Below are positions 46,287 to 55,331 of a stretch of DNA of 64,000 bases, piece after piece (position 1 is the first letter of the stretch; each line of letters opens with the position of its first letter). Source of the DNA: Vibrio gazogenes. GTDB taxonomy: Bacteria; Pseudomonadota; Gammaproteobacteria; Enterobacterales; Vibrionaceae. Under the pieces are notes generated by a model. That model was not told where the DNA came from and searched no databases. It saw only the letters and a list, made by a program, of their open reading frames with translations. The stretch lies in contig NZ_CP092587.1 of assembly GCF_023920225.1 (NCBI RefSeq), forward strand, positions 1,612,001 through 1,676,000, in the 5' to 3' direction. Both the position numbers and the translations under genes were made by a program.

Positions 46287-47789
46287 ATGATGAAAGTAGT
46301 AGCTATAACCTCCTGTGCCGCGGGGATATCGCACACATTTATGGCAGAGGAAGCCCTGATAGAGGCGGGTCAACAGAATGGTTATGATATCCGGGTGGAA
46401 ACACAGGGCAACATCGGCACGCAAACACCTCTGACTGAATCAGAGATTTCAGCAGCCGAACTGGTGATTATTGCCAGTGATGTCACGATCCCCTTAACAC
46501 GTTTTGTCGGTAAGCGGGTTTATCAGGTCTCCACCAATGATGCGATTGCCAATGCAGCGCAGGTCATCGAAGACGCGAAAACCAAGGCAGAAACGATTGC
46601 TTCAGATGTGATTCAAAGTGCCAAAGGCACCTCGGTCGGTGGTGGCGTGACGATTGGTTCTTCCAGTCATAATGCATTTTTCCGCCATACCATGAGTGGT
46701 GTGGGGTATATGATTCCGATGGCGACCTGTGGCTTACTGTTGGCATTAGCCAATATTTTTGCATTTAACAGTGATGCTCAGGGGCATCTGGTGAACTGGG
46801 GATTCGATGAAACCACCGCACTAGGCTATTTCATGTCGCATCTGTTTATGGTCGGTAAAGTCGGTTTCACGTTAATGATCCCATTGTTTGCCGGATTTGT
46901 GGCGAACTCGATTGCGGACCGTCCGGCTATTGCCCCGGCGATGATAGGCGCTTATATCGCCAATGACCCGACATTCCTCGGCACTAAAACTGGCGGAAGT
47001 TTTCTCGCAGCACTGTTGATTGCATTTATTGTTGGCTATTTCGTGTTGTACTTGAAACGGGTGCCATGGCCGAAGATTTTGCGTCCGGCAGTGCCAATTA
47101 TGATTATTCCGGTGATTTCAACCTTCTTTATCTTCATTTTTGTCCTGTATGGCATCGGAAAACCCATCTCTCTGGCGATGGATACCATGTATCACGGATT
47201 AAATGTGCTGATCACCGAACATAAAGGGTCTTCCTTCCTGATAGGCGCGGTCATTGGCGGCATGATTGGCTTCGACTTTGGTGGTCCGATTAATAAAACC
47301 GCATATGTTTTCAGCACCGCTGTGTTTGTTGATACGCTCGGGCAATATGGTGTGGAAGGCGCGAATCTGCTGCCGTTTACTGCGGTACAGGCCGCGATTT
47401 CCATCGCACCGCTGGGCGTATTTGTCGCATCGCGTTTGTTTAAGAAAAAATTCAATGCAGAAGAGAAAAATACCGCCAATGCAGCGTGTGCGATGGGGTT
47501 GGTCGGGGTGTCTGAAGGGGCGATTCCGTTTGCTGCAGCACATCCGTTGCAGGTGATTGTTGCCAGTGTATGTGGCTCGGCGCTGGCCGGTGGACTGGTT
47601 GGCTTGTGGGGAATCAAGAATTTTGGTGGTCTGGGCTCACCGTTAGGCACTGTCATCGGGTATATCGAACAACCGATCCCGGTGGTGTCATGGTTACTCT
47701 GTACTGGTGCAGGTATTTTGCTGACGGCAGTGATTATCGGCGTCTGGCGTCCGAAAGTGCCCACGGCTGAATCACCTATGGCTGAATAA
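46287..47789 (+). CDS. PTS fructose/mannosylglycerate-type EIIBC
   Basis: About 500 residues. EIIB comes first, with the phosphorylated cysteine in VAITSCAAGISHTFMAEEAL. A linker follows (about 100-125), then the membrane EIIC domain (about 130-490) with LVGVSEGAIPFAAAHP. It imports and phosphorylates a sugar of the fructose family. The mannosidase downstream suggests mannosylglycerate or a related mannoside. In Escherichia coli MngA, EIIA is fused to it; here EIIA is a separate gene. AAGGTGG precedes several candidate starts; 46287 gives the best spacing. Confidence 0.92.
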   Translation: MMKVVAITSCAAGISHTFMAEEALIEAGQQNGYDIRVETQGNIGTQTPLTESEISAAELVIIASDVTIPLTRFVGKRVYQVSTNDAIANAAQVIEDAKTKAETIASDVIQSAKGTSVGGGVTIGSSSHNAFFRHTMSGVGYMIPMATCGLLLALANIFAFNSDAQGHLVNWGFDETTALGYFMSHLFMVGKVGFTLMIPLFAGFVANSIADRPAIAPAMIGAYIANDPTFLGTKTGGSFLAALLIAFIVGYFVLYLKRVPWPKILRPAVPIMIIPVISTFFIFIFVLYGIGKPISLAMDTMYHGLNVLITEHKGSSFLIGAVIGGMIGFDFGGPINKTAYVFSTAVFVDTLGQYGVEGANLLPFTAVQAAISIAPLGVFVASRLFKKKFNAEEKNTANAACAMGLVGVSEGAIPFAAAHPLQVIVASVCGSALAGGLVGLWGIKNFGGLGSPLGTVIGYIEQPIPVVSWLLCTGAGILLTAVIIGVWRPKVPTAESPMAE

Positions 47790-47852
47790 CAGCACCTGCG
47801 ACAGAACAGAAGCACCTACGGCGGAATAACAGTTGCTACGACTCACCCTTAC
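47784..47852 (+). repeat. Decayed short repeats between EIIBC and EIIA genes
   Basis: GGCTGAATAACAGCACCTGCGAC, partly repeated as GGCGGAATAACAGTTGCTACGAC about 40 bp later, with AGCACCTACGGCGGAA between. It looks like an eroded tandem duplication that also touches the last codons of EIIBC. No function is evident. Confidence 0.35.
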
Positions 47853-47891
47853 GGCAGAAGTGACAACGACAGAATTAAATAAGGTAATCAT

Positions 47892-48383
47892 ATGTTTAGT
47901 AAATGGCTGAATAAATCATCCGGGAAAGCCCGCCCTTCATTTCAGGTAGATCACGTGATTCGCGATCCGGATTCAACTACCCGCGATCAGGCGCTGCGCT
48001 TTATTGCGCAGCAGATGCATCAGGCCGGATATGTGGGGGATGTGGATGCATTTTTCTCCGCGCTGGTGGCGCGGGAAACACAGGACACGACTGGTTTTAA
48101 AGATCAGATAGCCACACCGCATGCGAAAAGTAAGCAGGTCAAACATGCCGGGATTTGGGTGGTTCATTTTGCCAATGAAATCCCGTGGGAAACGATGGAC
48201 GAGCGTCCGGTGAAAACCGCCGTGGCGTTTGCCATCCCAGCGAAAGGGGATGAGACGGCGATGGCACCGCTGATCGCGATTTCCCGCGCGAATATGAAAC
48301 CGACATTCCGCGAAGTATTGAATCATGGTGATACTGTGAGCATAGTTGCGGCGATTGAGGATGCGATCGGAGGCCGGATATGA
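47892..48383 (+). CDS. PTS EIIA component, fructose type
   Basis: 163 residues of the fructose-class EIIA (PTS_EIIA_2). The phosphorylated histidine is in QIATPHAKSKQV at about residue 77. It passes phosphate from HPr to the EIIB domain encoded just upstream. The end overlaps the alpha-mannosidase start by 4 bp. Confidence 0.92.
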   Translation: MFSKWLNKSSGKARPSFQVDHVIRDPDSTTRDQALRFIAQQMHQAGYVGDVDAFFSALVARETQDTTGFKDQIATPHAKSKQVKHAGIWVVHFANEIPWETMDERPVKTAVAFAIPAKGDETAMAPLIAISRANMKPTFREVLNHGDTVSIVAAIEDAIGGRI

Positions 48384-51079
48384 GTGAAAAAACGGTTCAT
48401 GTGATTCCTCACACGCACTGGGATTTTGAATGGTATTTTACCCATCCCGAATCCTCGGTACAGCTGGTCTATCACATGGACGATCTGTTTCAGGCGCTCG
48501 AATCAGGGCAACTGAATCAATATATTCTTGACGGTCAGATGAGTATCGTTGAGGACTATCTCGAACTGGCGCCGGAAAACCGGGAAAGGTTGCAGCGACT
48601 GGTGAAAAGCGACCACTTGAAAACCGGCCCGTGGTACACCCAGTGTGATCAGCTCATCGTCAGCGGTGAATCGATTGTCCGGAATTTGTTACTGGGGATT
48701 CAAGCGGCACAATCGCTGGGAAAATGCTGGATGATGGGGTACGCACCCGATGCATTTGGTCAGAGTATCGATATGCCGAAAATTTATGCCGGATTTGGCA
48801 TTCGGCACAGTGTATTCTGGCGGGGATTATCCCGTGATACCTGCCCGTGGCGTGAGTTTAACTGGCGCAGTGAAGATGGCAGTGAAGTCAGTTGTTATCA
48901 GATCCGCAACGGCTACTATCTGGCGGAGCCGCAGATTGCCGGGATGGACCCGGACGAAATTGTGTCGATGGTGTCGCAGGACAGCCGCAGCCGTCATGTG
49001 CCGTTTCCTTTTGGTGCCGATCAGATCAAAGTCGATGCAGGCCTGAAATCCCGTATTGAGCATTACAATCAACACTCCCGTACCGGACATCACTTTGTTG
49101 AAAGCAGCTACGAGGCTTTGTTCGACGGCATTCAGGCGCAGGTGCATGAACCGTTTGTGGTGGCAGGAGAAATGATCGATGCGCAGTTCTCGAAAATTCA
49201 CCGTTCCATCTATGCCACCCGCTATGATCATAAGCAGCTCAATGATCAGGTTGAAACCCGGCTGACGAACGTACTTGAGCCGCTGATGGTATTGGCCGAT
49301 TTTCTGGGGATTCATTATAAACCGTCGCTGGTCAACAATATCTGGAAGCAATTGTTGCGCTGTCATGCGCACGACAGTGCCGGTGGCTGTAACAGTGACC
49401 GGACCAATCAACAAATTTTGCAACGTCTGGTGCATGCTGATCAGATGTCGGCTGCGGGGGTCGATTTTCTGCTGCGTAAACTGTCCGAATCTGTGGTTTC
49501 TGAAGATACTCCGGATAGTGTGGTGTTTTATAATACGCTGCCATATTCCCGCTGTGAGCGCGTTGTTGCTGGTATTGATACGGAACAACCATTCTTTAGG
49601 TTATGCGATGAAGCCGGGGAATCCGTTGATTACACCATTTTAAGCTCGGAACGTTGTTACCGGGGGTCTATCCGGCGCAGTGAAAGTGAACATGATCAAT
49701 CACTGTATTATTATCAGCATCAGATCGAGCTGAGGCTAGCTCTCCCGGCGTTGGGCTTACGTTGTTTGCATGTTACGGAAGAACATCAGCCACCACAGGG
49801 GAACGCCCCACAGGAAACAAAGCACCCATCACAGCCGGAAATCCGCAATAGTCAGTGGACGATTCGCTGTGTTGATGGTCGTCTGGCGCTGGATGATCAT
49901 CAGACCGGAACATACTGGCCGGATTTCCTCTTCATCAGAGATATGGGCGATGATGGGGATAATTATGATTATTCTCCCCCGGTACAGGACTGGACTCTCC
50001 GGCTGGACTTCTGTGAAGCGGATGTTCAGGTTCGCTGTACACCGCTCAGCCAGACTTTGATTTTTAAAGGCGTGTGGCAACTGCCGGCCGATCTGACAGA
50101 ACGGCAGCAACACAAAACATCCGCGGCACTGCCGTACCGGCTTGAACTGATGCTGGCAGATGACCAGCCGCTGGATCTCCGGATGGAGATTGACAATCAG
50201 GCGTGTGATCACCGGATGCAACTGGTATTCAGTACTGACGTGATGACCACCGGCAGTGTGGCGGATACCCCATTCGGTACCGTCAGCCGTCCTCACTTAC
50301 ATCCGAGAATCCATGACTGGCGCGACAAAGGCTGGAAGGAAGAACCGTCCTGTATTTATCCGCTGCTGCATCATGTTTCTCTGAGCAACGCAGAAAAAAC
50401 ACTGACACTGCTGAGTTGTGGGATGAAAGAATACGAGGTGATTCAGCCGCAGAACAAATCTGCCGGAAGTCTATCCGGCGAGAGTGGTGAATTGGCACTA
50501 ACGCTGTTCCGCTCAGTCGGCTGGCTGGGTAAACCCGATCTGCAACGCCGTCCCGGTATTGCTTCGGGTCAACAGTTCAAATACATTCCGACGCCGGACA
50601 GCCAACTGTTACAGCCTTTGTCATTCCGCGCTGGGATGATGCTGAGTGGCTCGTTTCATCCGGCAGAGATCATGCAGCAGTGGCAACAATTCGCAGTGCC
50701 TGCGTTGAGCTATCAGCAGCAGGAGCTCAATCGCTTTACCAATACGATGAAGTACTTCGGGGTGAATCCGCTGGATAAGCCGTTGCCTGCTTTGATGAGT
50801 CTGCTTCATATCAATGCGCCGGGACTGGTTTGCAGCGCCGTGAAACGGGCCGAAGTAGAATCCGGTGGCGATGGTGTGGTGATCCGGTTGTTTAATCCGT
50901 CTTCTCATTCATTGGCGCAGGCCGGAGAAATTCAGCTTCCGGCCGATGTAGTACAAGCGTTTGAAGTCAATCTCAGTGAAGTGGTGTGCAGAGAATTAGC
51001 GATTGAGGCGGGGCGGGTCCGGTTGGGGGCGTTTGCACCGAAACAGGTGAAAACCTTCAAATTTTCGTCTGTCAGTTGA
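48380..51079 (+). CDS. mngB: Alpha-mannosidase, GH38 (MngB-like)
   Basis: 899 residues. The zinc-site opening is VIPHTHWDFEWY. The nucleophile Asp lies in MGYAPDAFGQSIDMP (about residue 124), and a further zinc motif is LLRCHAHDSAGGCNSD. The C-terminal two-thirds holds the GH38 middle and beta domains. MngB hydrolyses 2-O-(6-phospho-mannosyl)-glycerate delivered by its PTS into mannose-6-phosphate and glycerate. No signal peptide is present, consistent with an intracellular substrate. It is translationally coupled to EIIA. The exact mannoside is inferred from the MngAB analogy. Confidence 0.9.
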   Translation: MSEKTVHVIPHTHWDFEWYFTHPESSVQLVYHMDDLFQALESGQLNQYILDGQMSIVEDYLELAPENRERLQRLVKSDHLKTGPWYTQCDQLIVSGESIVRNLLLGIQAAQSLGKCWMMGYAPDAFGQSIDMPKIYAGFGIRHSVFWRGLSRDTCPWREFNWRSEDGSEVSCYQIRNGYYLAEPQIAGMDPDEIVSMVSQDSRSRHVPFPFGADQIKVDAGLKSRIEHYNQHSRTGHHFVESSYEALFDGIQAQVHEPFVVAGEMIDAQFSKIHRSIYATRYDHKQLNDQVETRLTNVLEPLMVLADFLGIHYKPSLVNNIWKQLLRCHAHDSAGGCNSDRTNQQILQRLVHADQMSAAGVDFLLRKLSESVVSEDTPDSVVFYNTLPYSRCERVVAGIDTEQPFFRLCDEAGESVDYTILSSERCYRGSIRRSESEHDQSLYYYQHQIELRLALPALGLRCLHVTEEHQPPQGNAPQETKHPSQPEIRNSQWTIRCVDGRLALDDHQTGTYWPDFLFIRDMGDDGDNYDYSPPVQDWTLRLDFCEADVQVRCTPLSQTLIFKGVWQLPADLTERQQHKTSAALPYRLELMLADDQPLDLRMEIDNQACDHRMQLVFSTDVMTTGSVADTPFGTVSRPHLHPRIHDWRDKGWKEEPSCIYPLLHHVSLSNAEKTLTLLSCGMKEYEVIQPQNKSAGSLSGESGELALTLFRSVGWLGKPDLQRRPGIASGQQFKYIPTPDSQLLQPLSFRAGMMLSGSFHPAEIMQQWQQFAVPALSYQQQELNRFTNTMKYFGVNPLDKPLPALMSLLHINAPGLVCSAVKRAEVESGGDGVVIRLFNPSSHSLAQAGEIQLPADVVQAFEVNLSEVVCRELAIEAGRVRLGAFAPKQVKTFKFSSVS

Positions 51080-51167
51080 GATCCGACGAATCCGACGGGT
51101 TATGATAGTGGCGGCTCTCTTTACTTAGGAAGAGAGCCGAAAACAGCGTTATCGACTGCCATGGTTT

Positions 51168-51225
51168 AGAAGAAAAAGGTTCAGAAGGGAAAAGGCTTGG
51201 AAGGAAAAGGGTTCGAAAGAAGAGC
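51168..51225 (+). repeat. Purine-rich near-tandem repeats before the rpiR gene
   Basis: About three and a half degenerate units of 15-17 bases (GAAGAAAAAGGTTCA, GAAGGGAAAAGGCTTG, GAAGGAAAAGGGTTCG, then AAAGAAGAGC) run directly into the start codon. Each unit contains a Shine-Dalgarno-like GAAGG or AAAAGG. They may set translation level and could vary in copy number. Confidence 0.55.
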
Positions 51226-52038
51226 ATGAATAACGATTTGCAAATGACCATCGCTTATGCACGGGTTAAGTTTACCCGCAAAGAGCACCAGATTGCGGAC
51301 TATCTGCTGGCCAATCCCGTGCCGGATAAGATTGACCAACTGGCAAAGCAGATCGATGTATCCGCTTCTTCGCTGACCCGGTTTACCAAAAAGCTGGGAT
51401 TCTCCTCTTTCAAGGAATTTTACTACCGTTATCAGCAGCAGTTGAATGAGAAAACACCGTTTACAGCGGACGAGCAACATAGTGCGTTGCACCATGAATA
51501 CGTCAATATCATTCACCGGGTGTATGAGCTGCTTGACGGAAACACAGCGGAAAAGCTGAGTCAGGATATTCATTCTCGGCCGGGGTTTCATGTCTTTGGT
51601 GCTGGGTTCAGTACACTGGTGGCGCAGGATTTGAAGTTGCGTTTCCGGCGGCTTGGAAAATTCGTTGATATTATTGCTGACGTCGATTCAATGGATATGT
51701 ACGGTCCGTTGTTACAGGCCGGAGATTTGTTGCTGGTGATCTCACTGAACGGGCGGAATGAGCGGCTGGTGAAATATCTTCATACCCTGAAAGAGCGTGG
51801 GGTCACATTGGTTTGTATGACGTCGGATAAAAAATCACGGATGGCGGTGCTGGCGGATTATGTTTTACTGACATCATCACTCCACGGAGAAGAATCAACA
51901 GGTATGATTTCGGCGCAGTTACCTTTACTGATGGCAGTTGATTTTCTTTATTGTCGCTACATTACTCTGTTTCGCGATTCGATCGACACTTGGATGGAAA
52001 CTGAGAAGAATTATCTGCTTCCGAAAAAACCAGAATAA
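51226..52038 (+). CDS. RpiR/MurR-family transcriptional regulator
   Basis: 270 residues. The N-terminal RpiR helix-turn-helix (about 1-75) includes IDQLAKQIDVSASSLTRFTKKLGFSSFKEFYYRY. The C-terminal SIS sugar-phosphate-binding domain (about 115-250) reads HVFGAGFSTLVAQDLKLRF and LLVISLNGRNERLVKYL. It probably senses a phosphosugar from the operon and controls it. It replaces the GntR-type MngR that governs mngAB in Escherichia coli. It sits inside the operon, after the mannosidase gene and before the ROK kinase gene. Confidence 0.92.
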   Translation: MNNDLQMTIAYARVKFTRKEHQIADYLLANPVPDKIDQLAKQIDVSASSLTRFTKKLGFSSFKEFYYRYQQQLNEKTPFTADEQHSALHHEYVNIIHRVYELLDGNTAEKLSQDIHSRPGFHVFGAGFSTLVAQDLKLRFRRLGKFVDIIADVDSMDMYGPLLQAGDLLLVISLNGRNERLVKYLHTLKERGVTLVCMTSDKKSRMAVLADYVLLTSSLHGEESTGMISAQLPLLMAVDFLYCRYITLFRDSIDTWMETEKNYLLPKKPE

Positions 52039-52049
52039 GCAGGGGATTT

Positions 52050-52943
52050 ATGTTAATAGGATTTGATATCGGTGGAACAAAAACCGAAGTGTGTGTGCTT
52101 GACCATGCCGGTCATACGCAGTTCAAACAGAGAATACCCACGCCGCAGACTTACAACGAGTTTGTTGAAACGGTGGTGGGGTTGATCACACATGCGGAAG
52201 CACAGGTCGGCGAATCATGTCAGGTTGGTATTGGGCTTCCGGGGGCTGTCAGTCCTGCGACCGGGCTGATTAAAAATGCCAATTGTACGTTTTTAAATGG
52301 GCATGATTTACAGGCTGATTTAGCCCGCGCCAGCGGGAAAACCATCCATATTGCCAATGATGCCAACTGTTTTGCCTTGTCTGAGGCAGTGGATGGGGCC
52401 GGAAAAGATGGAGCCGTTGTCTTTGGTGCAATTTTAGGGACTGGTTGTGGCGGCGGCCTGATTCTGAATAAACAGGTCTGGGGCGGCCGGAACGCAATCG
52501 GTGGTGAGTGGGGCCATAATCCGTTGCCCGGATATTTACCGGCCAAAGATGGTCCGGTGCGGCCTTGTTATTGTGGACGGGACAACTGTGTTGAACAGTT
52601 TATTTCCGGCACTGGGCTGGAAAAGAGTTACACCATTAAAACTGACAAGACACTTGCTGCACCGGACATCATCGCACTGATGCAGCAGGGTGATTCATTG
52701 GCGACTGAATGTTATCAACAGATGATTGATCAGATGGGCAGAAGTTTTGCCGCGCTGATTAATATCCTCGATCCGGATGTGATTGTACTGGGCGGTGGAT
52801 TGTCGAATGTTGATGCACTGTACCGGGATTTACCTCAGGCAACGATACCGTATTTGTTTACGGATGTTGCGGATTTATGCTTCAAGAAGGCAGCATTCGG
52901 GGATAGTAGCGGAATCCGTGGTGCCGCGTGGTTGGGGCGCTAA
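52050..52943 (+). CDS. ROK-family sugar kinase
   Basis: 297 residues. The phosphate loop is IGFDIGGTKTEV. The ROK signature region runs GGRNAIGGEWGHNPLPG, and the zinc motif is CYCGRDNCVEQF. The catalytic Asp is probably in IANDANCFALSEA. ROK kinases phosphorylate free hexoses such as fructose, mannose or N-acetylglucosamine; the sequence resembles NagK/Mak types. In this operon it would phosphorylate a hexose released from a mannoside, which suggests some substrate is cleaved unphosphorylated. It ends the operon before a terminator. Confidence 0.9.
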   Translation: MLIGFDIGGTKTEVCVLDHAGHTQFKQRIPTPQTYNEFVETVVGLITHAEAQVGESCQVGIGLPGAVSPATGLIKNANCTFLNGHDLQADLARASGKTIHIANDANCFALSEAVDGAGKDGAVVFGAILGTGCGGGLILNKQVWGGRNAIGGEWGHNPLPGYLPAKDGPVRPCYCGRDNCVEQFISGTGLEKSYTIKTDKTLAAPDIIALMQQGDSLATECYQQMIDQMGRSFAALINILDPDVIVLGGGLSNVDALYRDLPQATIPYLFTDVADLCFKKAAFGDSSGIRGAAWLGR

Positions 52944-53044
52944 TTAATTATTTTTTCTCCAGCCTGAAAAACATCGGCCAGCGAGCTTAATGCTGATTAG
53001 TTAAAAAATTTACAGAGCAGTTGAATGATCCGCAAAAGGCTTCG

Positions 53045-53079
53045 AAATCCGGTATCAAATAATAGATACCGGATTTTTT
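53045..53079 (+). terminator. Terminator of the PTS/mannosidase operon
   Basis: The stem AATCCGGTATC / GATACCGGATT is followed by a T-run, about 100 bp after the kinase stop. Confidence 0.88.
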
Positions 53080-53361
53080 ATGTCTGTTCAGTCTCTCTTT
53101 TGTTACAACTATTGGCTCTGTAGAAACACACACTTCATTAGGGAAATAGCCCGGTTTTCTTATCCTATCGGCCGCTTGTTATTGCTCTTATCTGGGGGTT
53201 GACAGTGTAATTAATAATGAAATGAATAAGTTGCTCAGTAGTTCGTAGCAAAAAAAAGTGACATTAAATGTGACTGTTATTCCAATAATTAAATATTCAT
53301 AGGACAATAAATGAGAAAATGATAAAATTTTTCTACTTGTTACCGATAATGGATAGATGCA
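53080..53361. other. AT-rich region before a small gene
   Basis: About 280 bp without a gene. TTGACA at 53199-53204 is a perfect -35 hexamer, but a good -10 at the right distance is not obvious. GTGACATTAAATGTGAC (53259-53275) is a near-palindrome that could be an operator. Confidence 0.35.
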
Positions 53362-53538
53362 GTGGATTCTCAAGTAACTCAGTTGAAGAAAGACTTCTAC
53401 CAGCGGATTATGTCACAGCACGCGTATGCATTTCCAAATACGTCTTCAACATTGTCACTTTTAACTGATGAAGAGCTGAAGCAGATTGAAAGAGTCTGGA
53501 TCGAGCTTATCATGTGGAAAAAATCACAGACGCATTAA
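53362..53538 (+). CDS. Small hypothetical protein, 58 residues
   Basis: Read directly from the sequence: GTG start, then DSQVTQLKKDFYQRI, a middle AYAFPNTSSTLSLL, and an amphipathic end TDEELKQIERVWIELIMW. It has balanced soluble composition and looks like a real folded helical protein. The ribosome-binding site is weak (GGATAG). A rho-independent terminator follows 20 bp after the stop, which supports an independent small transcript. An internal ATG at codon 17 is the alternative start. Family not recognised. Confidence 0.5.
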   Translation: MDSQVTQLKKDFYQRIMSQHAYAFPNTSSTLSLLTDEELKQIERVWIELIMWKKSQTH

Positions 53539-53558
53539 CAGGTAGCGGCTCATGCATA

Positions 53559-53597
53559 CAAAAAACCCGGTGAATCAACTGATTACCGGTTTTTTTA
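53559..53597 (+). terminator. Terminator after the 58-residue gene
   Basis: The stem AAAAACC(C)GGT / ACCGGTTTTTTT surrounds a 13-base loop and ends in seven T. It closes the small gene's transcript. The rest up to ribA (53598-53838) holds no gene. Confidence 0.8.
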
Positions 53598-53838
53598 TGT
53601 TGAAAATTTTCAGTGATGAAATATATGGTGCTGTTTATCTGGTGAGTCGATGGCATTTGATGCGTATGATCTGCAAGGATTGCGCTGCAATATAGAATAA
53701 TCTCTTTTTCTCTTGGGCATCTAGTGGTATTTTCTATTTGTAATATTATAACGTCACCTCGAATTCGCGATGGTGACGTAAATGCAAAATGTTTTGATTG
53801 TTATCGATATAAAAATATCTGAGTAAGAGAGTACTGAT

Positions 53839-54435
53839 ATGGCGGATGTCCGAGCCAGAGTGGATTTAAAAGTTGGAGCAAAAAGTGATATTGATGCTGA
53901 GATCCTCTCTTTTAACGGTTTGAATACAGAGAAAGAACACATTGCTTTGATTTTTAAATCTGCAGACTTAAATCAAGAAATTCCTTTAGTGAGAATGCAT
54001 TCAGAGTGTCTGACCGGTGATGTGTTCCACTCATCAAGATGTGACTGTGGTGAACAACTAGAAGAAACGATTACTAAAATGGGAGAATTGGGTGGAATCA
54101 TCCTTTATCTTCGTCAAGAAGGGCGAGGGATTGGTTTGTATAATAAAATTGATGCGTATCGACTTCAAAATCAGGGATTGAATACTTACGAGGCAAACCG
54201 AGAGCTTGGTTTTGATGACGATCTCAGAGAATTTTCTGAAGCTGCGCAAATGCTGAAAGCACTGAATATCACAAAAATTCGCTTAGTCACGAACAACCCC
54301 AAGAAAGTGAATGATTTGAAAACACACGGCATTGAAATTGTCGAGATTGTCCATACGGCAGCCCATATTAAAGCTGGTAATACCGACTATCTGAAAGCAA
54401 AAGTCAGTTATGGTAAGCATAAACTCTCATTGTAA
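53839..54435 (+). CDS. ribA: GTP cyclohydrolase II
   Basis: 198 residues, complete for RibA. The three zinc cysteines are in [21 protein letters not shown]. The catalytic loop is [13 protein letters not shown], and NNPKKV closes the site. It opens GTP to the first pyrimidine of riboflavin synthesis. GAGAG lies in range of the ATG. A monocistronic gene, not fused to a RibB domain. Confidence 0.96.
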   Translation: MADVRARVDLKVGAKSDIDAEILSFNGLNTEKEHIALIFKSADLNQEIPLVRMHSECLTGDVFHSSRCDCGEQLEETITKMGELGGIILYLRQEGRGIGLYNKIDAYRLQNQGLNTYEANRELGFDDDLREFSEAAQMLKALNITKIRLVTNNPKKVNDLKTHGIEIVEIVHTAAHIKAGNTDYLKAKVSYGKHKLSL

Positions 54436-54674
54436 GTGAGGGCATTTCACTGATTGTCCATTCCATCGCCTCATTAATGTTTACATGTTTTAACGTTATT
54501 CAATATCGTGGAAATAATATTGCCTCTGCGTTCATTACGACAGGAAAGAGTAATTCTCAGACTGGCGTGAGTGCCGGAGGCATTTTGCATGTATGATTTG
54601 CCCCGTAGCCGATCCTTGTCAAACTTATCTTTGAGTGTCATAGTTCACTGAAATTGGGTTTTATAAGGAAAAAT

Positions 54675-55331
54675 ATGTCTCTGCAATATCGAATAGTCCC
54701 CGTAACGGCTTTTGCTCAGAATTGTTCAATTGTTTGGTGTGATGAAACCATGAAGGGCATCGTGATTGATCCCGGTGGTGATGAAAATCATCTTACAGAA
54801 GTGATTCAGGAGATAGGCGTACAAATTGTACATATCGTTTTAACGCATGGACATCTCGATCATGTTGGTGGTACGCAGGGGTTGCAACAATCGCTTGGTG
54901 CTGTCGATATTATTGGCCCTCATCAGGCTGATCGGTTTTGGCTACAAGAGCTGGAAAATCAAAGTCAGATGTTTGGTTTTCCCCGGACGATATCATTTGA
55001 CCCCGATCAGTGGTTGAATGAGGGGGATTCGGTCTCTTTTGGTCAGCAAGTGCTTCAGGTTTATCACACACCGGGTCATACACCGGGTCATGTTTGTTTG
55101 TTCAGTGAGTCAGCGAAGGTTGCTTTTGTCGGTGATGTTTTGTTTCAGGGAAGTATCGGAAGAACAGACTTTCCTCAAGGCGACTTCGAGACGTTAATTC
55201 GTTCGATCAAAACTAAGCTTTGGCCATTGGGCAATGATGTTACGTTTATTCCCGGGCATGGCCCACAATCAACATTTGGTCATGAACGTGCTTCAAATCC
55301 TTTTGTTGCTGATGAAATGCCTCTCTATTGA
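54675..55331 (+). CDS. Metallo-beta-lactamase-fold hydrolase (YcbL/glyoxalase II-like)
   Basis: 218 residues with the metal-binding HGHLDHVGG, then HTPGHTPGHVCLF, GDVLFQGSIGRTD and PGHGPQSTFGHE, typical of the short glyoxalase-II-like group (YcbL). A thioester hydrolase role is likely but unproven. The ATG at 54675 follows AAGGA; the longer frame from 54654 is not supported. It overlaps the convergent DUF2982 gene by 7 bp at the 3' ends. Confidence 0.92.
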   Translation: MSLQYRIVPVTAFAQNCSIVWCDETMKGIVIDPGGDENHLTEVIQEIGVQIVHIVLTHGHLDHVGGTQGLQQSLGAVDIIGPHQADRFWLQELENQSQMFGFPRTISFDPDQWLNEGDSVSFGQQVLQVYHTPGHTPGHVCLFSESAKVAFVGDVLFQGSIGRTDFPQGDFETLIRSIKTKLWPLGNDVTFIPGHGPQSTFGHERASNPFVADEMPLY

